A stretch of DNA of 64,000 nt from Spirochaeta sp. UBA5339 (GTDB lineage Bacteria; Spirochaetota; Spirochaetia; DSM-2461), in the NCBI GenBank assembly GCA_002408085.1, contig DHQL01000024.1:193813-257812 (forward strand), in the 5' to 3' direction. This document shows positions 22,698-32,008 of this stretch, in pieces (positions within the stretch are counted from its first letter, which is position 1; each line of letters opens with the position of its first letter). The notes under the pieces were generated by a model. It made no database searches and had not been told where the DNA came from. It saw nothing but the letters and a program-made list of their open reading frames with translations. The position numbers and the translations under genes were made by a program.

Positions 22698-24023
22698 ATG
22701 AAGGAACAGCCCCTTAAGACTTTTGTAATTGATACCAATGTCCTGATTCACCGGCCAGATGCCATACTATCATTCAAGGACAGCGAGGTGGTCATTCCAA
22801 TCTGGGTCCTTGAAGAGCTGGATAAACTGAAGGGCGAACCCGAGGGCAGGGGACGGAGTGCCAGGGCGGCAATCCGCTTTCTGAACGAGGTCAGCAACCA
22901 TGGAAATCTGCAGCAGGGAGTCAAGCTTGATTCCGGCGGAACCCTGAGAGTTGTTCTGGATTTTGACCGCTCCGTAGAGGATTCCCTCTCTTCAAGCAAG
23001 ATGGATAACAAGATTATCCTCTGCGCAAAATATCTGCAGAGAAACTCCCTGGAGAGACGGAACCCGGATGTGTTCTTTGTTTCAAAGGACATCAATGCCA
23101 GGATAAAGGCCACTTCCATAGGCATCAAGGCGGTGGACTACGAGAAGCACAAAGTCAATATTCAGTATCTTTACGACGGATTCCGGGAACTTCACGGTGA
23201 AAAGGCACTTATGGAGACTCTAAAGGCCGAAGAGGAAGCCCCCCTTCCGGATATGAAGGTTTTTCCCAACCAGTATCTTCTTCTAAGAGAGACCCCCGAA
23301 GACAAGGCATTTCTTCTGGTCCGGTGTGATGTAACCGCGGGGAAGCTTGTAATGGTTGACTCCTTTCACGATCCCATTCTTGGTATCAGGCCCCTTAACC
23401 CGGAGCAGCGGATTGCCTTCGATCTTCTTTTGAATAACGATATCAAACTTGTTACCCTTATCGGAAAGGCGGGAACGGGCAAAACCCTCCTGTCTCTGGC
23501 CGCGGGACTGAAGAACACCATGGAGGAGAAAAACTACACCAGAGTCCTTTTAAGCCGTCCGGTGATTCCCATGGGAAAGGATATCGGGTATCTTCCCGGT
23601 GCAAAGAATCAGAAGATGAGCCACTGGATGCAGCCCCTCTTTGATAACCTTGAGTATATTATCGAGGTGGCTCACAAGCAGAATCTGAAAAGCATAGACC
23701 AGGTCCTCAATAACAAGATTATCGAGATTGAGGCTCTGACCTATATAAGGGGAAGATCCCTTCCCAAGCAGTATATTATTATTGATGAAGCCCAGAACCT
23801 GTCACCCCATGAAGTAAAGACCATTGTCAGCCGTGCGGGAGAGGGCACCAAGGTTGTGATAACAGGAGATCCCCATCAGATCGACAATCCCTATCTTGAT
23901 GCTGAATCAAACGGTCTGACCTGCCTTGTTGAGGCCTTCCGGGACGTGGACATTGCCGGTCATGTTACTCTGGGACACTCCGAAAGGAGTCCTCTGGCAG
24001 AACTGGCATCGGAGTTGTTGTAA
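22698..24023 (+). CDS. PhoH-family ATPase with N-terminal PIN domain
   Basis: 441 residues. The PIN nuclease-like domain lies at about 1-150 (FVIDTNVLIHRPDA with the first acidic residue). A PhoH NTPase domain begins near 235, with Walker A IGKAGTGKTLLSLA and Walker B YIIIDEAQN. Related PIN-PhoH proteins are RNA-linked helicase/nuclease modules. AAGGA lies seven bases before the ATG. It starts a run of small genes on the same strand. Confidence 0.92.
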   Translation: MKEQPLKTFVIDTNVLIHRPDAILSFKDSEVVIPIWVLEELDKLKGEPEGRGRSARAAIRFLNEVSNHGNLQQGVKLDSGGTLRVVLDFDRSVEDSLSSSKMDNKIILCAKYLQRNSLERRNPDVFFVSKDINARIKATSIGIKAVDYEKHKVNIQYLYDGFRELHGEKALMETLKAEEEAPLPDMKVFPNQYLLLRETPEDKAFLLVRCDVTAGKLVMVDSFHDPILGIRPLNPEQRIAFDLLLNNDIKLVTLIGKAGTGKTLLSLAAGLKNTMEEKNYTRVLLSRPVIPMGKDIGYLPGAKNQKMSHWMQPLFDNLEYIIEVAHKQNLKSIDQVLNNKIIEIEALTYIRGRSLPKQYIIIDEAQNLSPHEVKTIVSRAGEGTKVVITGDPHQIDNPYLDAESNGLTCLVEAFRDVDIAGHVTLGHSERSPLAELASELL

Positions 24024-24027
24024 AATT

Positions 24028-24354
24028 ATGCCTGAATACTCGAAAAAAGTTCAGTTCGAGCTGAACAAGCTGAAAAAAAAGGCCTTTGAACGGGCCCAGG
24101 ATATGGAACTTGAGATTCTCTATAAGGAATTTGAGCGGTGGAAGAAGAAAAGAATCTCATCGGACACCATGGAGAAGGTCATCGATAAACACAAGGGTTT
24201 CCGGAAGGAGGTGCTGGAGAACCAGTACCAGCTGGATGGGGATCCGGGAGTTCCAGTTGCCGATGCCATCAACAGAGGGTATCTCACGAAAAAAGATTTA
24301 AGTGCCGAAGCTTATAATTGTATTGAGATTTTGATAGATCTGGTTAATATTTAA
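24028..24354 (+). CDS. Small conserved-looking hypothetical protein
   Basis: 108 residues, highly charged and largely helical (NKLKKKAFERAQDMELEILYKEFERWKKKR), no domain recognised. The ATG lies four bases after the PhoH stop, so it is probably co-transcribed. The reading frame is open further upstream inside phoH, but that part is out of frame with a real gene. Confidence 0.65.
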   Translation: MPEYSKKVQFELNKLKKKAFERAQDMELEILYKEFERWKKKRISSDTMEKVIDKHKGFRKEVLENQYQLDGDPGVPVADAINRGYLTKKDLSAEAYNCIEILIDLVNI

Positions 24355-24389
24355 TATAGAGAGACATCTTAAAAGAGTGAGGAGATGTT

Positions 24390-24632
24390 ATGGATGAAGT
24401 GAAATTCTGCTCATACTGCGGTAAACTTACAAGCTCCTGTTACAGCTACTGCCCCTGGTGCGGCAAGAGTCTGGTCCACAAGAGCAGTGTAAGCGATGCC
24501 CTGAACAGCTCCCTGAACAAGATGGAAAAAATTCAGATGGAGGACAGACTTCATGAGCTTGAAAAGCTGGAAACCTGTCTTGATAATCTGGAGGAAGAGA
24601 TTGATGCCTTTCTTTCAAAGGCTTCTTCCTGA
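24390..24632 (+). CDS. Small zinc-ribbon protein with coiled-coil tail
   Basis: 80 residues. Two Cys pairs (FCSYCGK and YCPWCGK) form a rubredoxin-type zinc ribbon. The C-terminal half (KMEKIQMEDRLHELEKLETCLDNLEEEIDAFL) is a predicted coiled coil. GGAG precedes the ATG. The function is unknown; such proteins often serve as protein-interaction adaptors. Confidence 0.75.
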   Translation: MDEVKFCSYCGKLTSSCYSYCPWCGKSLVHKSSVSDALNSSLNKMEKIQMEDRLHELEKLETCLDNLEEEIDAFLSKASS

Positions 24633-24677
24633 TTTAACTCTATCCAAAATCGGCCTGCCAGCCGATAAGAACATCAT

Positions 24678-26906
24678 ATGCAGCGGAAATTAATAATTCT
24701 CACAGTTCTCATTCTGCCTCTTATGCAGGTTTTTTCACAAAACAGACAGATCGAATTTATCGATCCCTCCATTAATAGCTCCAACGAAATTATTACAGCC
24801 CTCTCTTTCCCCTCCCTTGCAGGGGATAGCTATAACGCCCTGATCCGGGGACGGGCAGACAGCCTGAGCGCGGAGGTTCTGACCCTCTACCCCGAAAGGT
24901 CTTACTATTTTTCCGGAAGGGACGAGCTTCTGGTCACAAACCACTTCGGCAGCTACAGCTATAAGGACGGCATCTGGCAGGAGGAGAGCTACGGCCCGTC
25001 CTTCTCCTCGGGAGAAACCCTTTCGCCCCTGCCTCTGAATCCCTCTGATCCGAGTCCCGACGGCAAATATGTTGTTTATATTTCTGAAGACGAGCGGGGA
25101 ACCGCTTCCCTCATCCTTTTCGACAGGGACCGGAAGGTTAAGACCACCGTTACAGGCAGTCTCAAGGCCGAATATATGCAGGACATGGTTAAATGGTCTC
25201 CTGACTCAAAGTATTTTATCTACCGCCGGGGCCGTGAGCTATACTACTTTTCCATTGACCAGTACCTCTCCGGCCGAATACCCGCAGAGTCCTTTCGGAA
25301 TACCGGCTTCACGGACATACAGTCGGTGCAGTGGAAGAAGGGCAACTATCTCTACATCCTGAAGGGCAGGTATCTCTACAGGGTACACAGCTCCGAGTTC
25401 TTTACCAGGTCCTTCTATTCCGACTCCTTCCGCAGGGGGAGCATCCACGGAAGACTCAACCTTCCCTATGATCCTCAGTTTGACAGCTGGGCCCTTGATG
25501 AGGGCGGAAGGAATCTTGTTCTTGTAAAAGACGGACGGAATGCCTTTGTACACTCCCTTCTGATTGATGTTTCAGGTGTTGTTCAGAACCCCGTACTCAC
25601 CGCCGAGTACGGCTCCTTTATCGATCAGACCGAGTGGCTTTCAGACGGCTCTCTTCTGGTAAGAACCAGAAAGATAGCCGGCAGAGAGGGCCGGGTCTAC
25701 AGATATTCCGGTACCGGGCAGTTTTCTCTTCTTGCTGAAGGCGCTGCGGGTATTTCCGTTGCTCCTGAAAGAGATGAGTTTGCCCTTACAGGTGTTAAAG
25801 GTGCCGATTTCTACAGGGTCGGCGGCGCAGAGCCCTTTTACAGCTTTGATCTGGAAGAGGTTCTTGATCTGCACTGGGGCAGGGACGGTTACCTTATTTC
25901 TGGCAGACAGACCATAAGGAGTCTGGGTGAGGGCGCCGGAAATTTCCCCATTATAGCTTTGTCGTCCATCGACAGGGCCGGTTTCAGCGCCAGCGGTGAT
26001 ATTATTGCAGAATCGGGAGGGGCACAGTTCAGGTACAATGAGGCCCTCCAGTGGGTTCCCGTCAAGGGTGAGGTTGAGATTGCTCCCTCCCGCCTGGGCA
26101 GTACGGACTACAGAATTTATCTGGAAGATCAGAGGGGCGTCTGGTTCGCTTCCTCCCTGAAGGTTCGGAACCTGAAATCCTACTATACTGGAGATCTTAT
26201 CCCCCTCTATCACTCAGCAAACGAGGTGGTGATACCGAGACAGCTGCGGCCTGTCAGTTCCTCAAATCTCTGGTACTTTGACCACGGTACAGGAACCGAC
26301 AGAAAGGAGATCGCCCTGGTATTCAATGCCGTGGACTCCGCTGACGGTACCCCAGAGCTTCTGGATCAGCTTTACAGGTACAGAGTACCGGCTACCTTCT
26401 TTCTGAACGGCGACTTTATCGGCGGTAATCCCCTTGAGACAAGGATGATAGCCGAAAGCGGTCATACTGTAGGTTCTCTCTTCTATTCCATGGTCGATCT
26501 GAGCAGTGCACAGGTGGACAAAAACTTCCTGAAGAAGGGGCTGGCCAGGAATGAGGATGACTACTTTATTGCCACCGGACGGGAAATGGCAATGCTCTGG
26601 CACACTCCCGGCTACTTTATAAACTCGGAAATTCTTGAGACTTCCGCTTCCATGCAGTATGTTTTTATTGGTACCGACATTCCTGTAAACGACAGATCCG
26701 GCAGCCCTGGAGGGTATGACGCTGTTGCCGAGGCGGAAAAGCTGATCAGTCGGGTCCGTTCCGGTTCTATCCTGACACTGACCATAGGAAGCGGGGAGGG
26801 GCAGAATGAGTATCTCTTCAGAGCCCTGCCTATGATTTTTGACCACCTGATCCGTGAGGGTTATACCTTTGTGGATCTGCAGGATATGATGAACGCCAGC
26901 AGGTAG
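24678..26906 (+). CDS. Exported beta-propeller protein with C-terminal NodB-like (deacetylase) domain
   Basis: 742 residues. A signal peptide (about 1-20, ending VFSQ) is followed by a long region with TolB/WD40-like repeats (PSPDGKYVVYISEDE, WSPDSKYFIYRRG). A polysaccharide-deacetylase-like fold starts near residue 545 (KEIALVFNAVDSADGTPELLDQL, VPATFFLNGDFI, IAESGHTVGSLFYS). The usual catalytic FDDG is altered to FNAVDSADG and the second His of the metal triad is not evident, so deacetylase activity is doubtful. It may bind glycan without cutting it. Confidence 0.75.
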   Translation: MQRKLIILTVLILPLMQVFSQNRQIEFIDPSINSSNEIITALSFPSLAGDSYNALIRGRADSLSAEVLTLYPERSYYFSGRDELLVTNHFGSYSYKDGIWQEESYGPSFSSGETLSPLPLNPSDPSPDGKYVVYISEDERGTASLILFDRDRKVKTTVTGSLKAEYMQDMVKWSPDSKYFIYRRGRELYYFSIDQYLSGRIPAESFRNTGFTDIQSVQWKKGNYLYILKGRYLYRVHSSEFFTRSFYSDSFRRGSIHGRLNLPYDPQFDSWALDEGGRNLVLVKDGRNAFVHSLLIDVSGVVQNPVLTAEYGSFIDQTEWLSDGSLLVRTRKIAGREGRVYRYSGTGQFSLLAEGAAGISVAPERDEFALTGVKGADFYRVGGAEPFYSFDLEEVLDLHWGRDGYLISGRQTIRSLGEGAGNFPIIALSSIDRAGFSASGDIIAESGGAQFRYNEALQWVPVKGEVEIAPSRLGSTDYRIYLEDQRGVWFASSLKVRNLKSYYTGDLIPLYHSANEVVIPRQLRPVSSSNLWYFDHGTGTDRKEIALVFNAVDSADGTPELLDQLYRYRVPATFFLNGDFIGGNPLETRMIAESGHTVGSLFYSMVDLSSAQVDKNFLKKGLARNEDDYFIATGREMAMLWHTPGYFINSEILETSASMQYVFIGTDIPVNDRSGSPGGYDAVAEAEKLISRVRSGSILTLTIGSGEGQNEYLFRALPMIFDHLIREGYTFVDLQDMMNASR

Positions 26907-27024
26907 TAGGTGTTAGTTGGGGATTTACTTTCGAATAACAGGGAGTTCTGTTCTTGATTATTCTGAAGAGGATCTATAGCGTGTAGCGGATAAAGCGCTC
27001 AGGAATTTATTTTTAAAAACGTAT

Positions 27025-27052
27025 TAAAGTATTTATAAAAAGTTGCCGAAAA
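27025..27052 (+). promoter_or_regulatory. Candidate sigma-28 (FliA) promoter of fliS
   Basis: TAAAG at 27025-27029 and GCCGAAAA at 27045-27052 resemble the flagellar consensus TAAA-N15-GCCGATAA, here with a 16-base gap. It lies 31 bases before the fliS ATG. The rest of the 177-base gap 26907-27083 is AT-rich with no other signal. Confidence 0.5.
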
Positions 27053-27083
27053 TAAATTGAATAATCAGGGAGGCCATTCCTAC

Positions 27084-27503
27084 ATGAATACAAATCCGTT
27101 AAATGCCTATCGTCAGACAAAAGTAAAAACAGCCGGTCAGGGACGCCTGATCGTAATGCTTTATGATGAAGCCCTCAAACAGCTGGATATAGCCGTGGAA
27201 GAGATGAACAAGTCCCGCAGCAAACTGGACAAGATCCACAACTCCATTGTAAAGACCCAGGAAATTATTACCGAGTTAATGGCATCCCTTGATTTTGAAA
27301 AGGGCGGTGATATCGCCCAGAACCTCTACAACCTCTACATGTTCTTCAATCAGAAACTTCTTCAGGCCAATATGGACAAGACTCCCGAGACCCTTCTGGA
27401 GATCAGTGCCATGATGAAGGAACTCCGCAGTGCCTGGGCTTCCATTGAGAATCAGGCAACCGCAGGCGGAAGCGCTCCCGTGGGCGTTAATATCGCCGGA
27501 TAA
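27084..27503 (+). CDS. fliS: Flagellin export chaperone FliS
   Basis: 139 residues, all-helical. NAYRQTKVKTAGQGRLIVMLYDEALKQL at the N-terminus is the typical FliS opening; it binds the flagellin C-terminus and prevents premature polymerisation. The ATG at 27084 has GGGAGG at about ten bases; a TTG nine codons upstream is the alternative. The gene is unusually placed upstream of a small helical protein and polA, not in a flagellar cluster, but has a likely flagellar promoter. Confidence 0.92.
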   Translation: MNTNPLNAYRQTKVKTAGQGRLIVMLYDEALKQLDIAVEEMNKSRSKLDKIHNSIVKTQEIITELMASLDFEKGGDIAQNLYNLYMFFNQKLLQANMDKTPETLLEISAMMKELRSAWASIENQATAGGSAPVGVNIAG

Positions 27504-27524
27504 GCCTGCCGGCTTAAGAGCAGT

Positions 27525-27938
27525 ATGAGCTCTCCCGGTACAATTATTTCCCTTCAGATTAAAACTCTCTCTCACGACTACTTCAGGTATAACTCCCTTT
27601 TAAAAAAGCTTCAGAGCATCTGTGACAAGCCGATCCAGGCCGATCTTGCCCCCTTTACAGCGGAAGAGGGACGTCTGGGCCGCAAGATCATCTCCTGTGA
27701 GAAAATCCTCGCAAGATGGCTTGAGGATATCCCCTCTCTTGAAAAGGAATTTGAAGAAGAACTGAAGGAACTTCAGGTACTTCGCGGGGAGTGCAGGAAA
27801 TTGCGGGATAAGGGTAGAAGCTCTCTTAAAACTGGATTAACCTTACTGGATCGGGAGAGGGGGAAAGTGAAGTCTCCCCGGATCCCCAAATCTTTTAAAA
27901 AGGAAACAGCTCCCCGGCTGATTGATATTGAATTATGA
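27525..27938 (+). CDS. Helical hypothetical protein, possible flagellar chaperone (FlgN/FliT-like)
   Basis: 137 residues, mostly helical and charged (LEKEFEEELKELQVLRGECRKLRDKGRSSLKTGL), no confident family match. Position immediately after fliS, size and predicted helical hairpin suggest a FliT/FlgN-type export chaperone, but this is context only. Its stop overlaps the polA ATG (ATGA). Confidence 0.55.
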   Translation: MSSPGTIISLQIKTLSHDYFRYNSLLKKLQSICDKPIQADLAPFTAEEGRLGRKIISCEKILARWLEDIPSLEKEFEEELKELQVLRGECRKLRDKGRSSLKTGLTLLDRERGKVKSPRIPKSFKKETAPRLIDIEL

Positions 27939-30637
27939 AAGATCCCCTCTATCTTCTGGACGGCTACTCTCTTATCTACCGCTCCTACTTCGGATTTATC
28001 CGTTCTCCCCTGAGAAATCCCGACGGAAAGAACGTTTCCGCCGTATTCGGCTTCTTCAGAGCCCTTTTAAGCATACTGAATAAACGGGACACCCTCCGGT
28101 TTGTGGTCACCATGGACTCCAAGACCAAGACATTCCGTCATGAGATGTACCCCGAGTACAAGGCCACCCGGGACAAGTCTCCCGATGACCTCTTCGAGCA
28201 GATCCCCGTTATTGAGGATATTCTTGAGAAGATGGGTATACCCGTGGTCCGAGTGGACGGTTTTGAGGCCGACGACCTGATGGGAACCCTGGCCTGCCGG
28301 AGCAGGGAGGAAAGACGCCCCTGTTTTATCATCTCGGGCGACAAGGACCTTCTTCAGTTTACCGGCGACGGCGTCAAGATTATGAAGCTGGAGAAAGGAA
28401 GCTTTATCGAGATGGACCGGGATGATGTGTTTGAGGACAGAGGTGTCTGGCCCGAGCAGATTGTGGACTACCTCTCCCTGGTGGGGGATACCGCCGACAA
28501 CGTTCCCGGTGTGGCGGGAATCGGTCCCAAGACCGCGGCGAAGCTTCTTCAGGAGTACGGTACCCTGGACGGCATCTATGAGAATGTTGAGAAGATAAAG
28601 AGCAAGAGCCAGAAGCAGAAGCTTATAGACAATAAAGAGAATGCCTACTTCAGCAGGGATCTGGTTGTAATACGCACCGATGTGGCAATGGACATGGCCA
28701 TCGATGATATGACCGTCAAGAACCTGAACTCCGAGGAGGCCGCCCGCGCCCTGATGGATCAGGGGCTTCAGAGCCTTGCCGACGAGCTGGTTCCCGGCCT
28801 GGCCGCTTCGGAAGGTTCCTCTGCCGGAAAAGCCGAGGATAAGCCCGCGGCAGCGAAGGGGGAGTACAGCGCCGTTCTGACCGAATCCGATCTGGATGCC
28901 TGGATCGAAGCCATCAAGGCGAAGGGCATGGTCTCTCTGGATACAGAAACCGACAGCATCGACCCCATGAAGGCCAATCCCGTGGGAATCTGCCTCTCTG
29001 TTGGTGATGAGAAGGCCTGCTACATCCCCATCAAGGCTGAAGGGGCGGATTGTCTTTCAGAAGATCTGATCCGGGCAAAGCTGAAGCCGGTGCTGGAAGA
29101 TGAGAATATCAGAATCATCGGACAGAATATCAAGTACGACTACAAGGTCCTGGTTCGCTGGGGCATTGAGCTGGGGAATCTCTATTTTGATACGATGATC
29201 GCCGCCTGGATGATCGACGCGGGGTCTCCCCTGAATATGGACTTCCTGGCAGAGCGCTACCTGAACTACCGGACCGTCCACTTCAAGGACGTGGTTCCCA
29301 AGGGGAAGCTCTTTTCAGATGTTCCCCTGGAGGAGGCTGTAGACTATGCCGCCGAGGATGCGGACATCACCTGGCGTCTCTATGAGGTCCTGGAAAAGAC
29401 TCTGGAAGATGACGGACTTAAAGAGCTCTATACCACCCTTGAGATGAAGCTGGTGCGGATTCTGGCGGATATGGAGATCCGCGGGATCGAGCTGAACCGT
29501 GAGGACCTTATCGAATACGGAGTGGAGCTCGAGAGCTCCCTGGAAGCTCTGAGGGCCGAGATCTATGAGCTCTGCGGCAGGGAGTTTAATATCAACTCCA
29601 CCAAACAGCTTCAGGAGGTCCTTTTTGAGGACAGAAAGCTCACTCCCATAAAGAAGACCAAAAGCGGCTACTCCACAGACACTTCGGTGCTCCAGAAACT
29701 GGCCGAAGAGGACCCTGTTCCCGAGAAGATTCTGGTTCACCGGGGACTGGCCAAGCTGAAGTCCACCTATGTGGACACCCTGCCCGAGATGGTAAACCCC
29801 GCCACAGGCCGTATCCATACCAATCTGATTCAGACCGGTACGGCCACCGGGCGTATTGCCAGCAAGGACCCCAATCTCCAGAATATTCCCGTTAAGGACG
29901 AGAACGGCAGACGGATCAGAAAGGCTTTTCATCCCAAACCCGGCTGCGTCTTCCTCTCTGCCGACTACTCACAGATCGAACTGGTTGTGCTGGCCCATCT
30001 CTCCCAGGACCCGGGGCTGAAGGACGCCTTTATCTCAGGGGCCGACGTTCATGCAAAGACAGCCTCAACCATCTTCAAGGTGGACCTTGAGGAGGTCACA
30101 CCCGCCCAGAGACGGATTGCCAAGACGATCAACTTCGGCGTTATGTACGGCATGTCCGCCTTCCGTCTCTCCAATGAGCTGAAGATCTCCCGGGGTGAGG
30201 CCGCCGGCTTTATCGACACCTACTTCGAGGAGTATTCGGGAATAAAGCAGTTTGTGGACGATACGGTGGCCCAGGCCGAGAAGGACGGCGGGGTCTATAC
30301 GATCCTCGGCCGCTTCCGCCCTGTAAGGGAGATTACCAGCAAGAACAAGATAGAAAAGTCCGCCGCCGTCAGGGTGGCCGTAAACACCAGAATACAGGGC
30401 TCCGCCGCGGATATCGTAAAGCGTGCCATGCTGGGTATCGACTGGGCCCTTAAGCAGAAGGGTCTTGAGGCTAAGGTTCTGCTGCAGGTACACGATGAGA
30501 TTATTCTGGAAGTTCCCGAAGCCGAGATAGAGTCCTGTAAGTTCCTTCTCACCAAGGTGATGGAGGGTGCCTGGGATATGGACGTCCCCCTCAGGGTCAA
30601 TGTGGAAGAGGGGAATAACTGGGGAGATATCCACTAG
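27935..30637 (+). CDS. polA: DNA polymerase I
   Basis: 900 residues with all three domains. 5'-3' nuclease (about 1-290: LLDGYSLIYRSYFG, GFEADDLMGTLA, GVAGIGPKTAAKLL). 3'-5' exonuclease with catalytic residues kept (VSLDTETDS, then NIKYDYKVL). Family A polymerase (TATGRIASKDPNLQNIP, LSADYSQIELVVLAHLS, AKTINFGVMYGMS, QVHDEIILEVP). The proofreading site appears active, unlike in many Gram-positive homologues. It overlaps the preceding gene by 4 bases and coaE follows after 2. Confidence 0.97.
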   Translation: MKDPLYLLDGYSLIYRSYFGFIRSPLRNPDGKNVSAVFGFFRALLSILNKRDTLRFVVTMDSKTKTFRHEMYPEYKATRDKSPDDLFEQIPVIEDILEKMGIPVVRVDGFEADDLMGTLACRSREERRPCFIISGDKDLLQFTGDGVKIMKLEKGSFIEMDRDDVFEDRGVWPEQIVDYLSLVGDTADNVPGVAGIGPKTAAKLLQEYGTLDGIYENVEKIKSKSQKQKLIDNKENAYFSRDLVVIRTDVAMDMAIDDMTVKNLNSEEAARALMDQGLQSLADELVPGLAASEGSSAGKAEDKPAAAKGEYSAVLTESDLDAWIEAIKAKGMVSLDTETDSIDPMKANPVGICLSVGDEKACYIPIKAEGADCLSEDLIRAKLKPVLEDENIRIIGQNIKYDYKVLVRWGIELGNLYFDTMIAAWMIDAGSPLNMDFLAERYLNYRTVHFKDVVPKGKLFSDVPLEEAVDYAAEDADITWRLYEVLEKTLEDDGLKELYTTLEMKLVRILADMEIRGIELNREDLIEYGVELESSLEALRAEIYELCGREFNINSTKQLQEVLFEDRKLTPIKKTKSGYSTDTSVLQKLAEEDPVPEKILVHRGLAKLKSTYVDTLPEMVNPATGRIHTNLIQTGTATGRIASKDPNLQNIPVKDENGRRIRKAFHPKPGCVFLSADYSQIELVVLAHLSQDPGLKDAFISGADVHAKTASTIFKVDLEEVTPAQRRIAKTINFGVMYGMSAFRLSNELKISRGEAAGFIDTYFEEYSGIKQFVDDTVAQAEKDGGVYTILGRFRPVREITSKNKIEKSAAVRVAVNTRIQGSAADIVKRAMLGIDWALKQKGLEAKVLLQVHDEIILEVPEAEIESCKFLLTKVMEGAWDMDVPLRVNVEEGNNWGDIH

Positions 30638-30639
30638 CC

Positions 30640-31230
30640 ATGATAATCGGTCTGGCAGGAAAAAGCTGTTCCGGAAAGAATGCGGTGGCCGAATATCTGG
30701 CCGGGAAGGGGTTTGAGACGGTAGATATGGACCTCATGGCCCACGATGTCCTTAACTCCCTGGGAGCAAGGCTCAGCGCCGAGTTCGGCAGCTCCATCCT
30801 TGACTCTGATGATGCGGTGGACCGCAGGGCTCTGGGGTCTATCGTCTTTCCGGACCCGGAAAAACTTAAAAAGCTGGAGGATATTCTCTATCCTGAACTT
30901 CATAAGAAGCTTGAGAGTCATATCCAGTCTCTTCCCGAGGGAAAGACTGTAGTGGTTAATGCGGCTGCCCTGGAGAAGGGGGAGTTCTGGAAGAGCTGCG
31001 ACCGCGTACTCTGGGTACAGGCACCCTTTGCCGTCAGGCTCTTCAGGGCTCTGAAAAGAGACCGCAGAAGTCTGAAAAATATCCTTCAGAGATTCGCCAG
31101 TCAAAAGCAACTAAAGTCTCAATATTTTTTTTCCAGGGTCGATACTAGTATTATAAGAAACGGTTCCACCCTGAGGGTTATGCGCCGCCGGGTGGACAAG
31201 TGGATTGAACGTCTTCCATCGGAGAGATAA
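30640..31230 (+). CDS. coaE: Dephospho-CoA kinase
   Basis: 196 residues. It catalyses the final step of coenzyme A synthesis, phosphorylating dephospho-CoA. The P-loop GLAGKSCSGKN at the N-terminus and the DMDLMAHDVL segment match the family. It is co-directional and nearly contiguous with polA. Confidence 0.92.
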   Translation: MIIGLAGKSCSGKNAVAEYLAGKGFETVDMDLMAHDVLNSLGARLSAEFGSSILDSDDAVDRRALGSIVFPDPEKLKKLEDILYPELHKKLESHIQSLPEGKTVVVNAAALEKGEFWKSCDRVLWVQAPFAVRLFRALKRDRRSLKNILQRFASQKQLKSQYFFSRVDTSIIRNGSTLRVMRRRVDKWIERLPSER

Positions 31231-31235
31231 GAAGT

Positions 31236-31910
31236 ATGGATAAACAAGAAAATAACCGTGATAACTATCTGAAAACACTGTGGGTGCTCCTCTCAGCCCT
31301 TGGACTGCTGATTATTGTCGGAGCCGCAGGATTTATGTTCTTCTCGCCTGACAAGGTTACCGGAGAGATCAAACCTGCACTGGCGGCAACAACCATTATT
31401 CCCGAAGAGCAGAGAGAACCCAGAGAAATAGATCCCATTGCCCTGTCCAGAGGAACCGAGGAGGTCCCCGGACTTCTTGAGACTCCCTCTGATGAAATTG
31501 AAATTCAGGTTGTCGGTTCAGAAGAACCCGAACCTGTTGTTGAAGAGCCCGCTCCCGTCGTAGCGGTGGAGCCCGTTAAACCCGCACCCGTTGCCCCTCC
31601 GGTACCTGCAAAGCCCGCAGAGCCCGAGTATATGGATGTAACAGTACAGGTTTTCTGGATTCAGGTCGGTTCCTACAGCTCGCTGACCAAGGCGGACTCT
31701 GTAAGCTCCTACCTGGGCAGCAAGGGCCTGACAAGCACCGTACAGAGCCGCAATGTTGACGGCAAGCCTGTCTACCGGGTCAGAATCGGTGCATTCAACA
31801 CCAAGGCGGAAGCCGAAAAGTTTACCTCACAGGTTCAGAGCCTGGACGGCTATGAGGAGAGTTTTGTTGTTCAGTCTCCCATGGTTAAGAAGGTTCCCGT
31901 CAATTCCTGA
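31236..31910 (+). CDS. Membrane-anchored SPOR-domain protein
   Basis: 224 residues. A short cytoplasmic N-terminus, one transmembrane helix (about 15-37), a Pro/Val/Glu-rich linker (EPAPVVAVEPVKPAPVAPPV) and a C-terminal SPOR domain (IQVGSYSSLTKADSVSSYL to VYRVRIGAFNTKAEAEKF). SPOR domains bind denuded glycan at division sites, so a septal role is likely. Last gene of the polA-coaE run, followed by a terminator. Confidence 0.88.
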   Translation: MDKQENNRDNYLKTLWVLLSALGLLIIVGAAGFMFFSPDKVTGEIKPALAATTIIPEEQREPREIDPIALSRGTEEVPGLLETPSDEIEIQVVGSEEPEPVVEEPAPVVAVEPVKPAPVAPPVPAKPAEPEYMDVTVQVFWIQVGSYSSLTKADSVSSYLGSKGLTSTVQSRNVDGKPVYRVRIGAFNTKAEAEKFTSQVQSLDGYEESFVVQSPMVKKVPVNS

Positions 31911-31938
31911 TTCACACAGGACTTACCAATAAACTGCC

Positions 31939-31971
31939 GGCCGTTCCCTCTAAGGGAGCGGCCTTTTTTTT
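31939..31971 (+). terminator. Rho-independent terminator after the SPOR gene
   Basis: GGCCG and TCCCT (31939-31949, one G-T pair) pair with AGGGA and CGGCC (31953-31963) around a CTA loop, followed by eight T. Confidence 0.9.
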
Positions 31972-31981
31972 GTTTGAATCA

Positions 31982-32008
31982 GCACTCATATGTTTTATAC
32001 TTGAAATT
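31982..32008 (+). promoter_or_regulatory. Candidate leaderless promoter of the GH13 gene
   Basis: A strong -10 box TATACT ends eight bases before the ATG, with a weak TTTGAA 17 bases upstream of it. Transcription would start about one base before the ATG at 32009; no Shine-Dalgarno is present there. Confidence 0.45.
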
